From Skermanella rosea (lineage in GTDB: Bacteria; Pseudomonadota; Alphaproteobacteria; Azospirillales; Azospirillaceae), in assembly GCF_016806835.2 (NCBI RefSeq), contig NZ_CP086111.1, positions 2,739,001 through 2,803,000 of the forward strand: a stretch of DNA of 64,000 nucleotides, written 5' to 3'. The translations under genes were made by a program, and so were the position numbers. Shown one piece after another: positions 8,320-16,736 of this stretch. The notes beneath the pieces are model-generated. The model saw only the letters and a program-made list of their open reading frames with translations. It was not told the origin of the DNA and did not search any database. Position 1 is the first letter of the stretch. Every line of letters starts with the position of its first letter.

Positions 8320-9579
8320 TCAGCCCTGCCGTTCCTGCGCATCGAAGAAGAAGCGCGGCCCGCCGAAATTGCCCGACTTGAGCGCCAGCGAGATCGGCCG
8401 GTCCACCGCCCGAACCCAGGGAACCCCCGGCGCGATCTGCGGACCGATGTGGAATCCGGTCACGCCGAGCGACTGCACGACCACGCCCGAGGTCTCGCCC
8501 CCGGCGACGATGAAGGTGTCGGTGCCGTCCTCGGCCAGCAGCTTGGCGAGCCGGCCGAAGGTCCGTTCCACCGCGGCGCTGGCCTGCTCGGCGCCGTACT
8601 GCTGCTGGATGCGGCCCAGCGTGTCCGGATCGGTCGTCGCGTAGACCAGCGGCGCCAGGTCGCCGCCCTGCTGGTCCCTGACCCAGGCGAACAGCTCGTC
8701 GGCATAGTCGTCGTCGGTCAGGCAGCGAACGACATCCACCGGACAGGCCGGAGCCTCTTCCTTGTAGGCCGCCACCTGGGCGTTGGTCATCTGGGAGCAG
8801 GAGCCGGACAGCACGACCGGGCGCTCGCCCGACGGACGCCCGGCCGCCGCGGCCTGCTCCGGGTCGCTGAGCCGCTCGGTCCAGGCCTTCGCCATGCCGT
8901 CGGCCAGGCCGGAGCCGCCGGTCACCAGCTTCATGCCGGCGACGGCCTGGCCGACCGTCGCCACGTCCTGGGAATTCAGCACGTCGAGGACGGCGTAGCG
9001 CATGCCCTGCGCCCGCAGGGCTTCCAGGGCGGCCTTGACCGCCTCGGGTCCGCGGGCGACGTCGTCGCTGCGGACATTGCCGCACTTGCCCCTGGACTGC
9101 GCCTCCATCAGGCGCATCAGGTTGCTGTCGGTCATGGGCGTCACGGGATGGTGGCGCATGCCGGATTCCGCCAGCGGCACGCCGTTGACGAACAGGTAGC
9201 CGTTGTAGATCGTCCGGCCGTTGACCGGCAGGGCCGGGCAGATGACCGTCAGGTCCTCGCCGAGCGCATCCAGCAGGGCGTCCGTGACCGGGCCGATATT
9301 GCCGCGCGCGGTGCTGTCGAAGGTCGAGCAATATTTGAAGAAGAACTGCTCGCAGTTCCGCTCGCGCAGCCAGTCCAGCGCCTGGAGGCTCATGGCGACC
9401 GCCTCGTCCGGCGGGTTGGAGCGCGACTTGAGGCTGATCACGACGGCGTCGGCCTGGACCTGGAGGTCCTTGTCCGGCACGCCGTTGAGCTGGATGGTGC
9501 TGAGCCCGTTGGCGACCAGGAAGCCCGCGATATCGGTCGCTCCGGTGAAGTCGTCGGCGATGATCCCGAGGCGCATCAC
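8320..9579 (-). CDS. otnK: 3-oxo-tetronate kinase (DUF1537 four-carbon acid-sugar kinase)
   Basis: The 419-residue product belongs to the four-carbon acid-sugar kinase family. The N-terminus GIIADDFTGATDIAGFLV carries the family DDxTGA box, KYCSTFDSTARGNIGPV forms the substrate site near 100-118, and the C-terminal nucleotide-binding part has FIVAGGETSGVVV and an ending with LALKSGNFGGP. OtnK phosphorylates 3-oxo-tetronate at O4 using ATP. The start overlaps the end of ltnD by 4 bp (ATGA), so the two are translationally coupled. The family also includes threonate and hydroxythreonate kinases; the neighbouring otnC favours OtnK. Confidence 0.9.
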   Translation of the reverse strand: MMRLGIIADDFTGATDIAGFLVANGLSTIQLNGVPDKDLQVQADAVVISLKSRSNPPDEAVAMSLQALDWLRERNCEQFFFKYCSTFDSTARGNIGPVTDALLDALGEDLTVICPALPVNGRTIYNGYLFVNGVPLAESGMRHHPVTPMTDSNLMRLMEAQSRGKCGNVRSDDVARGPEAVKAALEALRAQGMRYAVLDVLNSQDVATVGQAVAGMKLVTGGSGLADGMAKAWTERLSDPEQAAAAGRPSGERPVVLSGSCSQMTNAQVAAYKEEAPACPVDVVRCLTDDDYADELFAWVRDQQGGDLAPLVYATTDPDTLGRIQQQYGAEQASAAVERTFGRLAKLLAEDGTDTFIVAGGETSGVVVQSLGVTGFHIGPQIAPGVPWVRAVDRPISLALKSGNFGGPRFFFDAQERQG

Positions 9580-10487
9580 TTGGTCTCCTTTTCCGGCAGG
9601 GTGATCCCGGCGAAGGTCTTGATCACGGCGCTGTCGTCAAGCTTGCCGTAGCCGGCGTTGCTGGCGTTGGCGAACATGGTGAAGGCCGTGGAGGCCAGCG
9701 GCAGCGGGAACTTGAGCGCGCGCCCGGTCTCGGTCACGAGGCCGAGGTCCTTGACGAAGATGTCCACCGACGAGGTCGGCGTATAGTCGCCGTCGACCAC
9801 ATGCTTCATCCGGTTCTGGAACATCCAGGAATTGCCGGCCGCGTTGGTCACGACGTCATACATCAGGTCGAGCGGGATGCCGGCGCGGGCCGCCAGCGCC
9901 ATCGCCTCGGCCCCGGCGGCGATGTGGACGCCGGCCAGGAGCTGGTGGATGATCTTGACGGTGGCGCCCTGCCCGATCTCCGGCCCGATCTCGTAGACCT
10001 TGCCGGCGACGGCGTCCAGCAGGGGGCGAAGCTTGGCGAAGGCTTCGGCGCTGCCGGAGGCCATCACCGTCATCTCGCCGGCCGCGGCCTTGGCGGCACC
10101 GCCGGAAACCGGCGCGTCCAGCATCAGCAGGCCGTGTTCGGCGAGCCCCGCCCCGATCGACCGGGCGTCGTCGGCGGAGATCGTCGCGGAGACCATCACG
10201 CCGGTTCCCGGCCGCAGCTTGCCGGCGAGCCCGTCGTCGCCGAACAGGACCGCCCGGCACTGCGCGGCGTTGACGACCAGCAGGAGCACGGCGTCGAGCC
10301 GGTCGGCGAAGGCCGAGCCGTTGGTGGCGACTTCGGCGGCACCCGCGCCCTTCAGATCCGCCCGGGCGGCTTCGTTGAGATCGATGCCGTAGGTCTGGAG
10401 ACCGACGCGGATGCACGACTTCGCCGCCCCCATACCCATGGAACCGAGCCCGACTACGCAGACATGGTACGCGTTGGCTGCCGCCAC
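9576..10487 (-). CDS. ltnD: L-threonate dehydrogenase (3-hydroxyisobutyrate dehydrogenase family)
   Basis: The 303-residue protein has the N-terminal NAD-binding motif VGLGSMGMGAAKSC and the substrate motif LLMLDAPVSGGAAKAAAG near 120. The catalytic lysine region is GQGATVKIIHQLL near 170, and the C-terminal helical domain has FVKDLGLV. LtnD oxidises L-threonate to 2-oxo-tetronate. The start codon is GTG, supported by GGAGGA eight bases upstream (10493-10498). It heads the minus-strand operon. Upstream to about 10600 is AT-rich with repeated CACAT/ATGTT-type half sites, a plausible place for the DeoR operator. Confidence 0.85.
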   Translation of the reverse strand: MAAANAYHVCVVGLGSMGMGAAKSCIRVGLQTYGIDLNEAARADLKGAGAAEVATNGSAFADRLDAVLLLVVNAAQCRAVLFGDDGLAGKLRPGTGVMVSATISADDARSIGAGLAEHGLLMLDAPVSGGAAKAAAGEMTVMASGSAEAFAKLRPLLDAVAGKVYEIGPEIGQGATVKIIHQLLAGVHIAAGAEAMALAARAGIPLDLMYDVVTNAAGNSWMFQNRMKHVVDGDYTPTSSVDIFVKDLGLVTETGRALKFPLPLASTAFTMFANASNAGYGKLDDSAVIKTFAGITLPEKETK

Positions 10488-10757
10488 GACGATCCTCCGA
10501 ATGTTATGTTTTGTGCCTGAATGTTTGCTGACCTACCAAGTATCACAAATCTTAAAACTGTAAAGCCGAACTTCACATATTTTCACATTCGCGGTCGGGC
10601 GCGAACGGGCTGCACCTTCCGCGACCGCGCGAGGGCATCCGCGGAATGGATTGCTATCGCGACTCAGTCGCATTATCAAAGAGTGTGCCGGACCTGGTCC
10701 CGAGGCCGGGTGCCGGCCGGCAGTCCCAGGCAATCCCGAACCGGAGAAGGGTATCCC

Positions 10758-11042
10758 ATGTTCACATCGGTCTCCCACGTCGCGACCGACAAGGCGGAGC
10801 GGTTCATGACCCAGCTCTGCAAGCATTTCGCCCACAAGATTCCCGCGTCGTCGGAGAATGGCAGCGGCCGGATCCAGTTCGAGGCGGGCACGTGCCTGCT
10901 GGAATCCGGTCCCGAGTTCCTGACCCTGAGGGTCGAGGCCGGCAGCGATGACCAGAGGACCATCGTCGAGGACGTGGTGAAGAGCCATCTGGAACGATTC
11001 ATGTGGAAGGAGCCGGCGGAGATCACCTGGAACAGGGGGTAA
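10758..11042 (+). CDS. DUF2218 family protein
   Basis: The 94-residue product matches the small DUF2218 family: N-terminal MFTSVSHVATDKAERFMTQL, the central CKHFAHKIP, and a C-terminal VVKSHLERFMWKE. No enzyme motif is visible and the function is unknown. Members are often found beside iron-uptake or siderophore genes, and here the next genes are DUF2325 and fur. The start was chosen at 10758 because GGAGAAGG precedes it, although the frame stays open upstream to 10521. Confidence 0.8.
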   Translation: MFTSVSHVATDKAERFMTQLCKHFAHKIPASSENGSGRIQFEAGTCLLESGPEFLTLRVEAGSDDQRTIVEDVVKSHLERFMWKEPAEITWNRG

Positions 11043-11059
11043 CGCACCCCGTTGTCAGG

Positions 11060-11074
11060 TGAGAATGATTTGCA
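11060..11074. promoter_or_regulatory. Fur-box-like inverted repeat
   Basis: TGAGAATGATTTGCA agrees with the 7-1-7 Fur consensus (TGATAATnATTATCA) at 11 of 14 defined positions. It sits 46-60 bp upstream of the DUF2325-fur genes and just after the DUF2218 stop. This would suit metal-dependent autoregulation of the fur operon. It is one site found by eye, so the match could be fortuitous. Confidence 0.4.
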
Positions 11075-11120
11075 TCCGCACATGGAACCTGTATCATGAC
11101 CGGGCTTCCGGGATCGATTG

Positions 11121-12269
11121 ATGCGAGGACACATGTGCGAGCAGTGCGAAGCTGGACCGGTGGAACTGCCTGACGCGGCCAAGGGGCGGCGCAAGCTCTG
11201 GGAAATCGCCCAGCACCTGCACTGTTCGATCATCGGCACATGCCTGTCGATGGACGACCTGCGCAAGCTGACCCGCAAGGGGGGCATGCGGGTTTCCGAC
11301 GACGCGACGGACTACTGCATCCACAGCTACTATGTCCGGGAAGCCGGGTCGAACGGGAAGCTCGGCCGTCTGCTCCACAAGATGCTGGACGACAAGCATG
11401 CCGTGGATATCCGCCGGTTCTCCGCCGCCGGCGATGCCGCCCAGGTCGAGGCCTTGTGGAACAAGGCGTTCGACAGCGGCCGGGTGGCCGGCGCCTACTG
11501 GGCCGTCATGAGCCTCCGCTTGGTGCCGCAGGAGCTGGTGACGACCGCCTATGGGCAGGTCCACATGCTTTCCCACGTACTGGGCAGCTACAACCGCAAC
11601 GCCATCCAGCGCGTCGCCGCGGCCGAGAAGCAGATCGTCGAGCTGACGCGGCAGCGGGACGCCGCCCAGGCCGCGAAGCTGGAGCTGGAGCGCTCCAAGG
11701 AGAAACAGATCCGCGACCTGGAAGCGGAACTGCTCCGGGCGCGCTGCAACGCCCCGGCGCAGCCGGCGCCGTCGGATCCGCGCGAAGCCGCCGCCCTGAA
11801 GGCGCGCTTGGCCCGGGCCGAGCAGCGCCTCTCGGCAGAGCGGGAGCGCCGCCGCGCCGCCGAGGCCCGGATTGCCCGGCTCGAACTGCTGGATGACGGG
11901 GAAGCGCCCCAGCAGGCGCCCGCCGCCGCGGCCCGGCCCGCCAAGACGCCGGCCACGATCAACGTCGCCGGCCAATGCGTGCTCTATGTCGGCGGCAGGC
12001 AGGCCCTGGTTCCCCATATCCGCTCCGCGGTCGAGCGGCGGCAGGGCCGCCTGCTGCACCACGACGGCGGCCTGGAGCAGGCGCCCAGGATGCTGGAGAA
12101 CCTGGTGACCCAGGCGGACATGGTGTTCTGCCCGCTGGACTGCGTCAGCCATGCCGCCTGCCTCCGGGTCAAGCGCCTGTGCCAGCGACTGGACAAGCCC
12201 TTCCTCCTCCTGCGCAGCAGCGGGGCCAGCTCGCTGGTCCGGGCGCTGCGGTCGGATGCCCATCCCTGA
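11121..12269 (+). CDS. DUF2325 domain protein with central coiled coil
   Basis: The 382-residue protein starts with a CEQC motif (residues 6-9). A conserved N-terminal region contains HCSIIGTCLSMDDLRKL, and an Arg/Glu/Ala-rich coiled coil spans about 160-260. The C-terminal DUF2325 domain (about 285-375) has VLYVGGRQALVPHIR and ADMVFCPLDCVSHAAC. Cys and His residues in both ends could bind metal. The gene is followed after 19 bp by fur, an arrangement that suggests a role in metal or oxidative homeostasis. The biochemical function is not known. ATG at 11133 or TTG at 11118 are alternative starts. Confidence 0.8.
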   Translation: MRGHMCEQCEAGPVELPDAAKGRRKLWEIAQHLHCSIIGTCLSMDDLRKLTRKGGMRVSDDATDYCIHSYYVREAGSNGKLGRLLHKMLDDKHAVDIRRFSAAGDAAQVEALWNKAFDSGRVAGAYWAVMSLRLVPQELVTTAYGQVHMLSHVLGSYNRNAIQRVAAAEKQIVELTRQRDAAQAAKLELERSKEKQIRDLEAELLRARCNAPAQPAPSDPREAAALKARLARAEQRLSAERERRRAAEARIARLELLDDGEAPQQAPAAAARPAKTPATINVAGQCVLYVGGRQALVPHIRSAVERRQGRLLHHDGGLEQAPRMLENLVTQADMVFCPLDCVSHAACLRVKRLCQRLDKPFLLLRSSGASSLVRALRSDAHP

Positions 12270-12288
12270 TTTCCGGAGAGACGAGACG

Positions 12289-12714
12289 ATGACGTCCCAT
12301 ATCGAGCAGCTCTGCATCGAAAAAGGATTGAAGATGACCGACCAGCGCCGGGTGGTCGCCCGCGTGCTGTCGGAAGCGACCGACCATCCCGACGTGGAGC
12401 AGGTCCATCTCCGGGCGATGCGGATCGACCCGAACATCAGCATCGCCACCGTCTACCGGTCCCTTCGGCTCCTTGAGGAAGCCAGCATCATCGAGCGGCT
12501 CGATTTCGGCGACGGCCGCGCCCGCTTCGAGGAAGCCTGCGAGCGCCATCACCATCACCTGATCGACATCCAGACCGGCGAGGTGATCGAGTTCATCAAC
12601 GAGGAGATCGAGGAGCTGAAGAAGAAGATCGCCCAGGACCTGAACTACCGCCTGATCGGCCACCGGCTGGAGCTGTACGGGATCAAGCGCCGTCCGGAGC
12701 CGGAGGAGTCCTGA
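12289..12714 (+). CDS. fur: Fur-family metalloregulator (alphaproteobacterial Fur/Mur type)
   Basis: The 141-residue regulator has the winged-helix motif KGLKMTDQRRVVARVLSEA and the recognition region ISIATVYRSLRLLEEA near 60. The dimerisation and metal part contains ERHHHHLIDIQTGEVIEF near 82-99. It lacks the C-terminal CxxC pairs of gammaproteobacterial Fur, like many alphaproteobacterial Fur/Mur proteins that respond to Fe or Mn. ATG at 12289 follows GGAGAG. It is probably co-transcribed with the DUF2325 gene, and a Fur-like box lies at the head of the pair. Confidence 0.9.
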   Translation: MTSHIEQLCIEKGLKMTDQRRVVARVLSEATDHPDVEQVHLRAMRIDPNISIATVYRSLRLLEEASIIERLDFGDGRARFEEACERHHHHLIDIQTGEVIEFINEEIEELKKKIAQDLNYRLIGHRLELYGIKRRPEPEES

Positions 12715-12917
12715 GGGATCTCACCAGTAAACCCGTTTCGATCGCGGCAGGTCGGCCGCGGCCGGAGGACGACAGGGTTCGCTTGTACCGGCCACGGAGT
12801 TTGATTATAGCAGTGCCTATGGGCGACCGCTTCTTCGGAAGTATCGACCCCGCGAGCGGGGCGCCCTTGTGCTGCCCGGCTCTAACCTTCCCGAAAAATT
12901 CAGGTAGCTCGCCCCAC

Positions 12918-13106
12918 TTACGCCGGAATGGCGTAGGTCTGGACCCAGGCGATTCCGTTCGCGGTGGACTCGGCCCGGTAGCTGAACGGCTGCGTGATGG
13001 ATCCGATGGTCAGGGAGCCCTGGAAGTTCGCCGGGCCGCCCCAGTTGATGCCGAGCACCACCAGGGTGTTCAGGCCCTGGATGAGGTAGTCGTCCAGCGC
13101 GACCAC
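12918..13106 (-). pseudogene. Remnant or short hypothetical, beta-rich C-terminal fragment
   Basis: On the minus strand a 62-residue peptide runs from a GTG and contains GLNTLVVLGINWGGPANF and ends GIAWVQTYAIPA. It looks like the end of a beta-rich secreted protein. The same frame stays open upstream to 13193 but has no ATG, and the upstream part is AT-rich and unconvincing. This suggests a gene that has lost its 5' portion. I do not recognise the family. Confidence 0.35.
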
Positions 13107-13264
13107 GTCGTTGACGGCCGGATCGCCTTCGGTCCTTCGGTCGTAAACAGAGCTGAATTCCCAATGGAGAGTTAAGACATAAATTACATTATATTATCAG
13201 ACGTGAAGACTTTAAAATATTGACGAATACTGTGCGTTCGTTTCATTGCATATAGGAACGATGC

Positions 13265-13292
13265 GGGCCGGGCGCACCGATGCGCCCGGCCC
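13265..13292. terminator. GC-rich hairpin downstream of ohr
   Basis: GGGCCGGGCGC and GCGCCCGGCCC pair over 11 bp around ACCGAT, starting 8 bp beyond the ohr stop on the minus strand. It is a likely transcription end for ohr, although there is no T-tract. Confidence 0.5.
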
Positions 13293-13299
13293 CATTGCG

Positions 13300-13725
13300 T
13301 CAGACGACGGTGGTCTTCACGTCGATGTTGCCGCGGGTCGCGTTGGAGTAGGGGCACACCTGGTGGGCCTTCTCCACGATCGTCTCGGCCTGGGCATGGT
13401 CGAGGCCCGGCAGGGAAACCCGCAGCGCCACGGCGAGCCCGAAGCCGCCTTCCGACCGCGGGCCGATGCCGACCGAGGCGGTGACCGAGGTGTCCGCCGG
13501 CATCTTCACCTTCTCCTGACCGGCCACCACCTTCATGGCGCCGATGAAGCAGGCGGCGTATCCGGCGGCGAAGAGCTGCTCGGGGTTGTTGCCGTCGCCG
13601 CCCGCGCCGCCCAGCTCCTTCGGCGTCGCGAGCTTGACTTCGAACGTTCCGTCCGTCGTCGCGGCCCGGCCGTCCCGGCCGCCGGTGGCTGTCGCCTCTG
13701 CGGTGTATTTCACATCAACTGGCAT
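13300..13725 (-). CDS. ohr: Organic hydroperoxide resistance protein (peroxiredoxin-like)
   Basis: The 141-residue OsmC/Ohr-family enzyme reduces organic hydroperoxides in the cytoplasm with lipoyl-type thiols. The two redox cysteines are in GYAACFIGAMK (about residue 60) and HQVCPYSNATRGN (about 125). The second motif distinguishes Ohr from OsmC. N-terminal YTAEATATGGRDGRA is also typical. GGGAGGAT precedes the ATG. No OhrR-type MarR regulator is adjacent. Confidence 0.92.
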   Translation of the reverse strand: MPVDVKYTAEATATGGRDGRAATTDGTFEVKLATPKELGGAGGDGNNPEQLFAAGYAACFIGAMKVVAGQEKVKMPADTSVTASVGIGPRSEGGFGLAVALRVSLPGLDHAQAETIVEKAHQVCPYSNATRGNIDVKTTVV

Positions 13726-13836
13726 GTTCTATCCTCCCAATTTGGTCCCGAATTGACTGTTCGGCGGGACCGGCATGCTAGCAGCCGTCGCCGTCCCTGT
13801 CTCGGCCCAGGTGGCATACGGGATGTCAGAATGTTT

Positions 13837-13971
13837 TCATGCCTTGTTCTTGTAATAGACGTCCAGGAACACAGCGGCCGGCAGCACGAGGCCTTTGATC
13901 ACCTGCTGCCAGTCGATGCCGACTCCCATGATCGACATGCCTTTGTCCACGAAGGCCCCGATCAACGCCGT
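13837..13971 (-). pseudogene. C-terminal remnant of a sugar ABC permease (RbsC/XylH type)
   Basis: About 44 codons before the TGA at 13837 read ALIGAFVDKGMSIMGVGIDW then QQVIKGLVLPAAVFLDVYYK. This is the last transmembrane part and C-terminus of ribose/xylose-type permeases. Upstream of 13971 the frame continues without any permease similarity. It is therefore a leftover 3' end of a lost transporter gene, on the strand opposite to the intact sugar ABC operon that starts at 14207 and next to its promoter region. Confidence 0.65.
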
Positions 13972-14107
13972 CGGCGATCCGGCACGGCCGCGAACAGGGC
14001 GAGCGTCATTACCCCCTGGGGTTCCCCTTGGGAAACCTTCCGGCGTAAGACGACCGGACACTGCCGGGGCCGGCTTGACGCTGGCAGGAATTCGGCTTAG
14101 CGTTAGT

Positions 14108-14132
14108 TTGACATGCGAATTAATTAAGTCAA
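14108..14132. promoter_or_regulatory. AT-rich inverted repeat upstream of the sugar ABC operon
   Basis: TTGAC and GTCAA half-sites flank a 15-bp AT-rich centre containing AATTAATTAA, in otherwise GC-rich sequence, 75 bp before the binding-protein start. TTGACA could also serve as a -35 element, but no good -10 follows at 16-18 bp. It could be a repressor operator or promoter; the regulator is not in this window. Confidence 0.3.
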
Positions 14133-14206
14133 GCACATGTCGCGGGCCTGGCGAGCAGGTCGGCATTAAGCTGTCTGCAAGAAGAACAGCTTCGGAGGAA
14201 ACGTTG

Positions 14207-15232
14207 ATGAAGACCAGGATCGCACTCGCCGCGGTGGTCGCGGCAGCCTGCCTGTCCGCTACCTGCCTGACCGGGCCGGCTTTCGCCGACACGTCATCGA
14301 AGAAGATTGCTCTATCAAATAATTACGCCGGGAACTCCTGGCGGCAGGCCATGCTGAAGAGCTGGGCGACCGTGACGTCCAAGGCGGTCGCCGACGGAGT
14401 CGTCGCCGATGCGGCCGCCTTCACCACGGCGGAAAACCAGGCGACCGAGCAGGCGGCCCAGATCCAGAACCTCATCCTCCAGGGGTACGACGCCATCGTC
14501 GTCAACGCCGCCTCGCCCACCGCGCTGAACGGCGCGGTCAAGGAGGCCTGCGATGCCGGCGTGACGGTCGTCTCGTTCGACGGCATCGTGACCGAACCCT
14601 GCGCGTGGCGGGTCGCCGTCGATTTCCGGAAAATGGGGGAGATCCAGGTCGATTACCTGGCCAAGCGCTTCCCGGAGGGCGGGAACCTGCTGGAGATCCG
14701 CGGCTTGGCCGGCGTCTTCGTGGACGACGAGATCCACAAGGGCATCGAGGACGGCGTCAAGAAGCACCCGCAGTTCAGGATCGTCTCCTCGGTGCACGGC
14801 GACTGGGCCCAGGAAGTGGCGCAGAAGGCGGTTGCGGGCGTCCTGCCGACCCTGCCGGAGATCAAGGCCGTGGTGACCCAGGGCGGCGACGGCTACGGGG
14901 CGGCCCAGGCATTCAAGGGGGCGGGCCGCGAGGTGCCGACCATCATCATGGGCAACCGGCACGACGAGTTGCTGTGGTGGAAGGACCAGAAGGAAGCGAC
15001 GGGCTACGAGACCATGTCCGTCTCCATCGCGCCCGGCGTCGGCACCCTCGCCTTCTGGGTCGCCCAGCAGATCCTCGACGGGAAGGAGGTTCCCAAGGAC
15101 CTGATCGTGCCTTTCCTGTCGGTGGAGCAGGACACCCTGGACGAGCGGCTGGCCCAGACCGAGAAGGGCGGCGTCACCAACGTCGAGTACAGCCTGACCG
15201 ACGCCCAGGCGGTGATCTCGGGCGCCAAGTAG
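14207..15232 (+). CDS. Sugar ABC transporter, periplasmic binding protein
   Basis: The 341-residue protein has a Sec signal peptide ([20 protein letters not shown] to about residue 27) and a periplasmic-binding-protein-like fold of the ribose/xylose class. Motifs include [37 protein letters not shown] near 85, and [13 protein letters not shown] near 225. It would deliver a sugar to the transporter encoded just downstream. The substrate cannot be told from sequence. The start follows GGAGGAAACG; the open frame runs upstream but the signal peptide fixes the ATG. Confidence 0.88.
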   Translation: MKTRIALAAVVAAACLSATCLTGPAFADTSSKKIALSNNYAGNSWRQAMLKSWATVTSKAVADGVVADAAAFTTAENQATEQAAQIQNLILQGYDAIVVNAASPTALNGAVKEACDAGVTVVSFDGIVTEPCAWRVAVDFRKMGEIQVDYLAKRFPEGGNLLEIRGLAGVFVDDEIHKGIEDGVKKHPQFRIVSSVHGDWAQEVAQKAVAGVLPTLPEIKAVVTQGGDGYGAAQAFKGAGREVPTIIMGNRHDELLWWKDQKEATGYETMSVSIAPGVGTLAFWVAQQILDGKEVPKDLIVPFLSVEQDTLDERLAQTEKGGVTNVEYSLTDAQAVISGAK

Positions 15233-15260
15233 GTTCGGATCGCGCGACTTGGACACATTG

Positions 15261-16736
15261 ATGAAGACCGGCACCGAAGCGGCCCTGCGGCTCGAAGATG
15301 TCCGCAAGAGCTTCGGCGCCGTCCGCGCGCTGGCCGGCGTGAGCCTCGCGATCGCGCCGGGCGAGCGCCTGGGCCTGGTCGGCCACAACGGGGCCGGCAA
15401 ATCGACGCTGATGCATGTCCTGGCCGGGGTGCTTCGCCCCGATGCGGGAACCATCGTCGCCGACGGACGGGAGGTCGCCGACTACGGCACCGCCGTCGCC
15501 GGCAGGATGGGCGTGCGCTGCGTCTTCCAGGAGCTTTCCCTCTGCCCCAACCTCAGCGTCGCGGAAAATGTCCGGGTGCTTCACCCGAAGCTCCGCGGCT
15601 GGGGCTGGCGCCGGCGGGCGGCCGGGCTGATCCTCGGCCAGCTCGACGCGATCTTCCCCGGCCACGGCGTCGATCCGGCGGCGACGGTGGCCGACCTGAC
15701 GCTGGGCCGCCGGCAGATGGTGGAGATCGCGCGGGCCTTCACGGTCACCGACACGCCGCTGCGGCTGGTGATCCTGGACGAGCCGACCTCGTCGCTGGAC
15801 GCCACGGCGGCGGAACAGCTGCTGACCTTCCTGCGCCACGCCGACCAGCGGGGCGTGGCCACCGTCTTCATCTCCCATATCCTGCCGGAGATCCTGGCCG
15901 CCGCCGAGCGGGTCGTGGTGATGCGCGAGGGTCTGGTCGTGCTGGACCGGCCGGCATCCGGCCTCAACCGGAAGGCCATCGTCGAGAGCATGGGCGCCGA
16001 GGAACAGCAGCCGGGCGGGCCGGGAACCGCGCGCCCGGTTCGGCCGGCCGGCAGGCCGCGCGCGGTGCTGGCCGGATCGCCCGTCCCCGGCGGCATCGAC
16101 CTGACGGCCGACAGGGGCGACATCGTGGGCCTCGCCGGGCTGGCGGGACACGGGCAGACGGCCATGCTGCTCCGCCTGTTCGATGCCTGGGGCCGCAGGG
16201 ATCCTTCGACCGTGGTCGAGAGCCCGGTCGCCCTGGTGCCGGGCGACCGCCAGTCCGACGGGGTCTTCCCGCTCTGGTCCATCGCCCGCAACATTTCCGT
16301 CCGCTCGCTGGCGAACCTGCGCCGGGCCGGCCTGATCGACCCGGCGCGCGAAGCGGCGCTGGCCCGGACCTGGCGGGAGCGGATCGGCATCCGGACGCCC
16401 GACCTGGACCTGGGCATCCTGTCGCTGTCGGGCGGCAACCAGCAGAAGGCCCTGTTCGCCCGCGCGCTGGCGTCGGATGCCGGGATCATCCTGATGGACG
16501 ATCCCATGCGCGGCGTCGACATCTCGACCAAGTCGGAGGTCTACCGCTTCATCCGGGCGGAGGCCGAGCGCGGCCGGACCTTCCTCTGGTACTCGACCGA
16601 GATGGAGGAGTTGTTCCACTGCGACCGCGTCTATGTGTTCCACCAGGGCCGGATCGTCGCCCACCTGCCGCGTGACCGGATGACCGAAGCCTCGATCCTG
16701 CGCGCCTCCTACGCCGAAGGGGAGGACGCCGCATGA
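15261..16736 (+). CDS. Sugar ABC transporter ATP-binding protein (two nucleotide domains)
   Basis: The 491-residue protein carries two ABC domains. The first has Walker [10 protein letters not shown], a signature replaced by [15 protein letters not shown], and Walker [13 protein letters not shown]. The second lacks a canonical Walker A ([14 protein letters not shown]) but has [17 protein letters not shown] and [14 protein letters not shown]. This one intact and one degenerate arrangement is normal for RbsA/MglA-type proteins. ATG at 15261 is preferred over upstream TTG codons. The stop overlaps the first permease start (ATGA). Confidence 0.9.
   Translation: MKTGTEAALRLEDVRKSFGAVRALAGVSLAIAPGERLGLVGHNGAGKSTLMHVLAGVLRPDAGTIVADGREVADYGTAVAGRMGVRCVFQELSLCPNLSVAENVRVLHPKLRGWGWRRRAAGLILGQLDAIFPGHGVDPAATVADLTLGRRQMVEIARAFTVTDTPLRLVILDEPTSSLDATAAEQLLTFLRHADQRGVATVFISHILPEILAAAERVVVMREGLVVLDRPASGLNRKAIVESMGAEEQQPGGPGTARPVRPAGRPRAVLAGSPVPGGIDLTADRGDIVGLAGLAGHGQTAMLLRLFDAWGRRDPSTVVESPVALVPGDRQSDGVFPLWSIARNISVRSLANLRRAGLIDPAREAALARTWRERIGIRTPDLDLGILSLSGGNQQKALFARALASDAGIILMDDPMRGVDISTKSEVYRFIRAEAERGRTFLWYSTEMEELFHCDRVYVFHQGRIVAHLPRDRMTEASILRASYAEGEDAA

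Noticed and set aside
13738-13755. CAATT-N8-AATTG dyad upstream of ohr as an OhrR operator
   Set aside because: OhrR sites usually have the two half-sites almost adjacent (TACAATT/AATTGTA); the 8-bp gap and missing TA ends do not fit, and no ohrR is adjacent.
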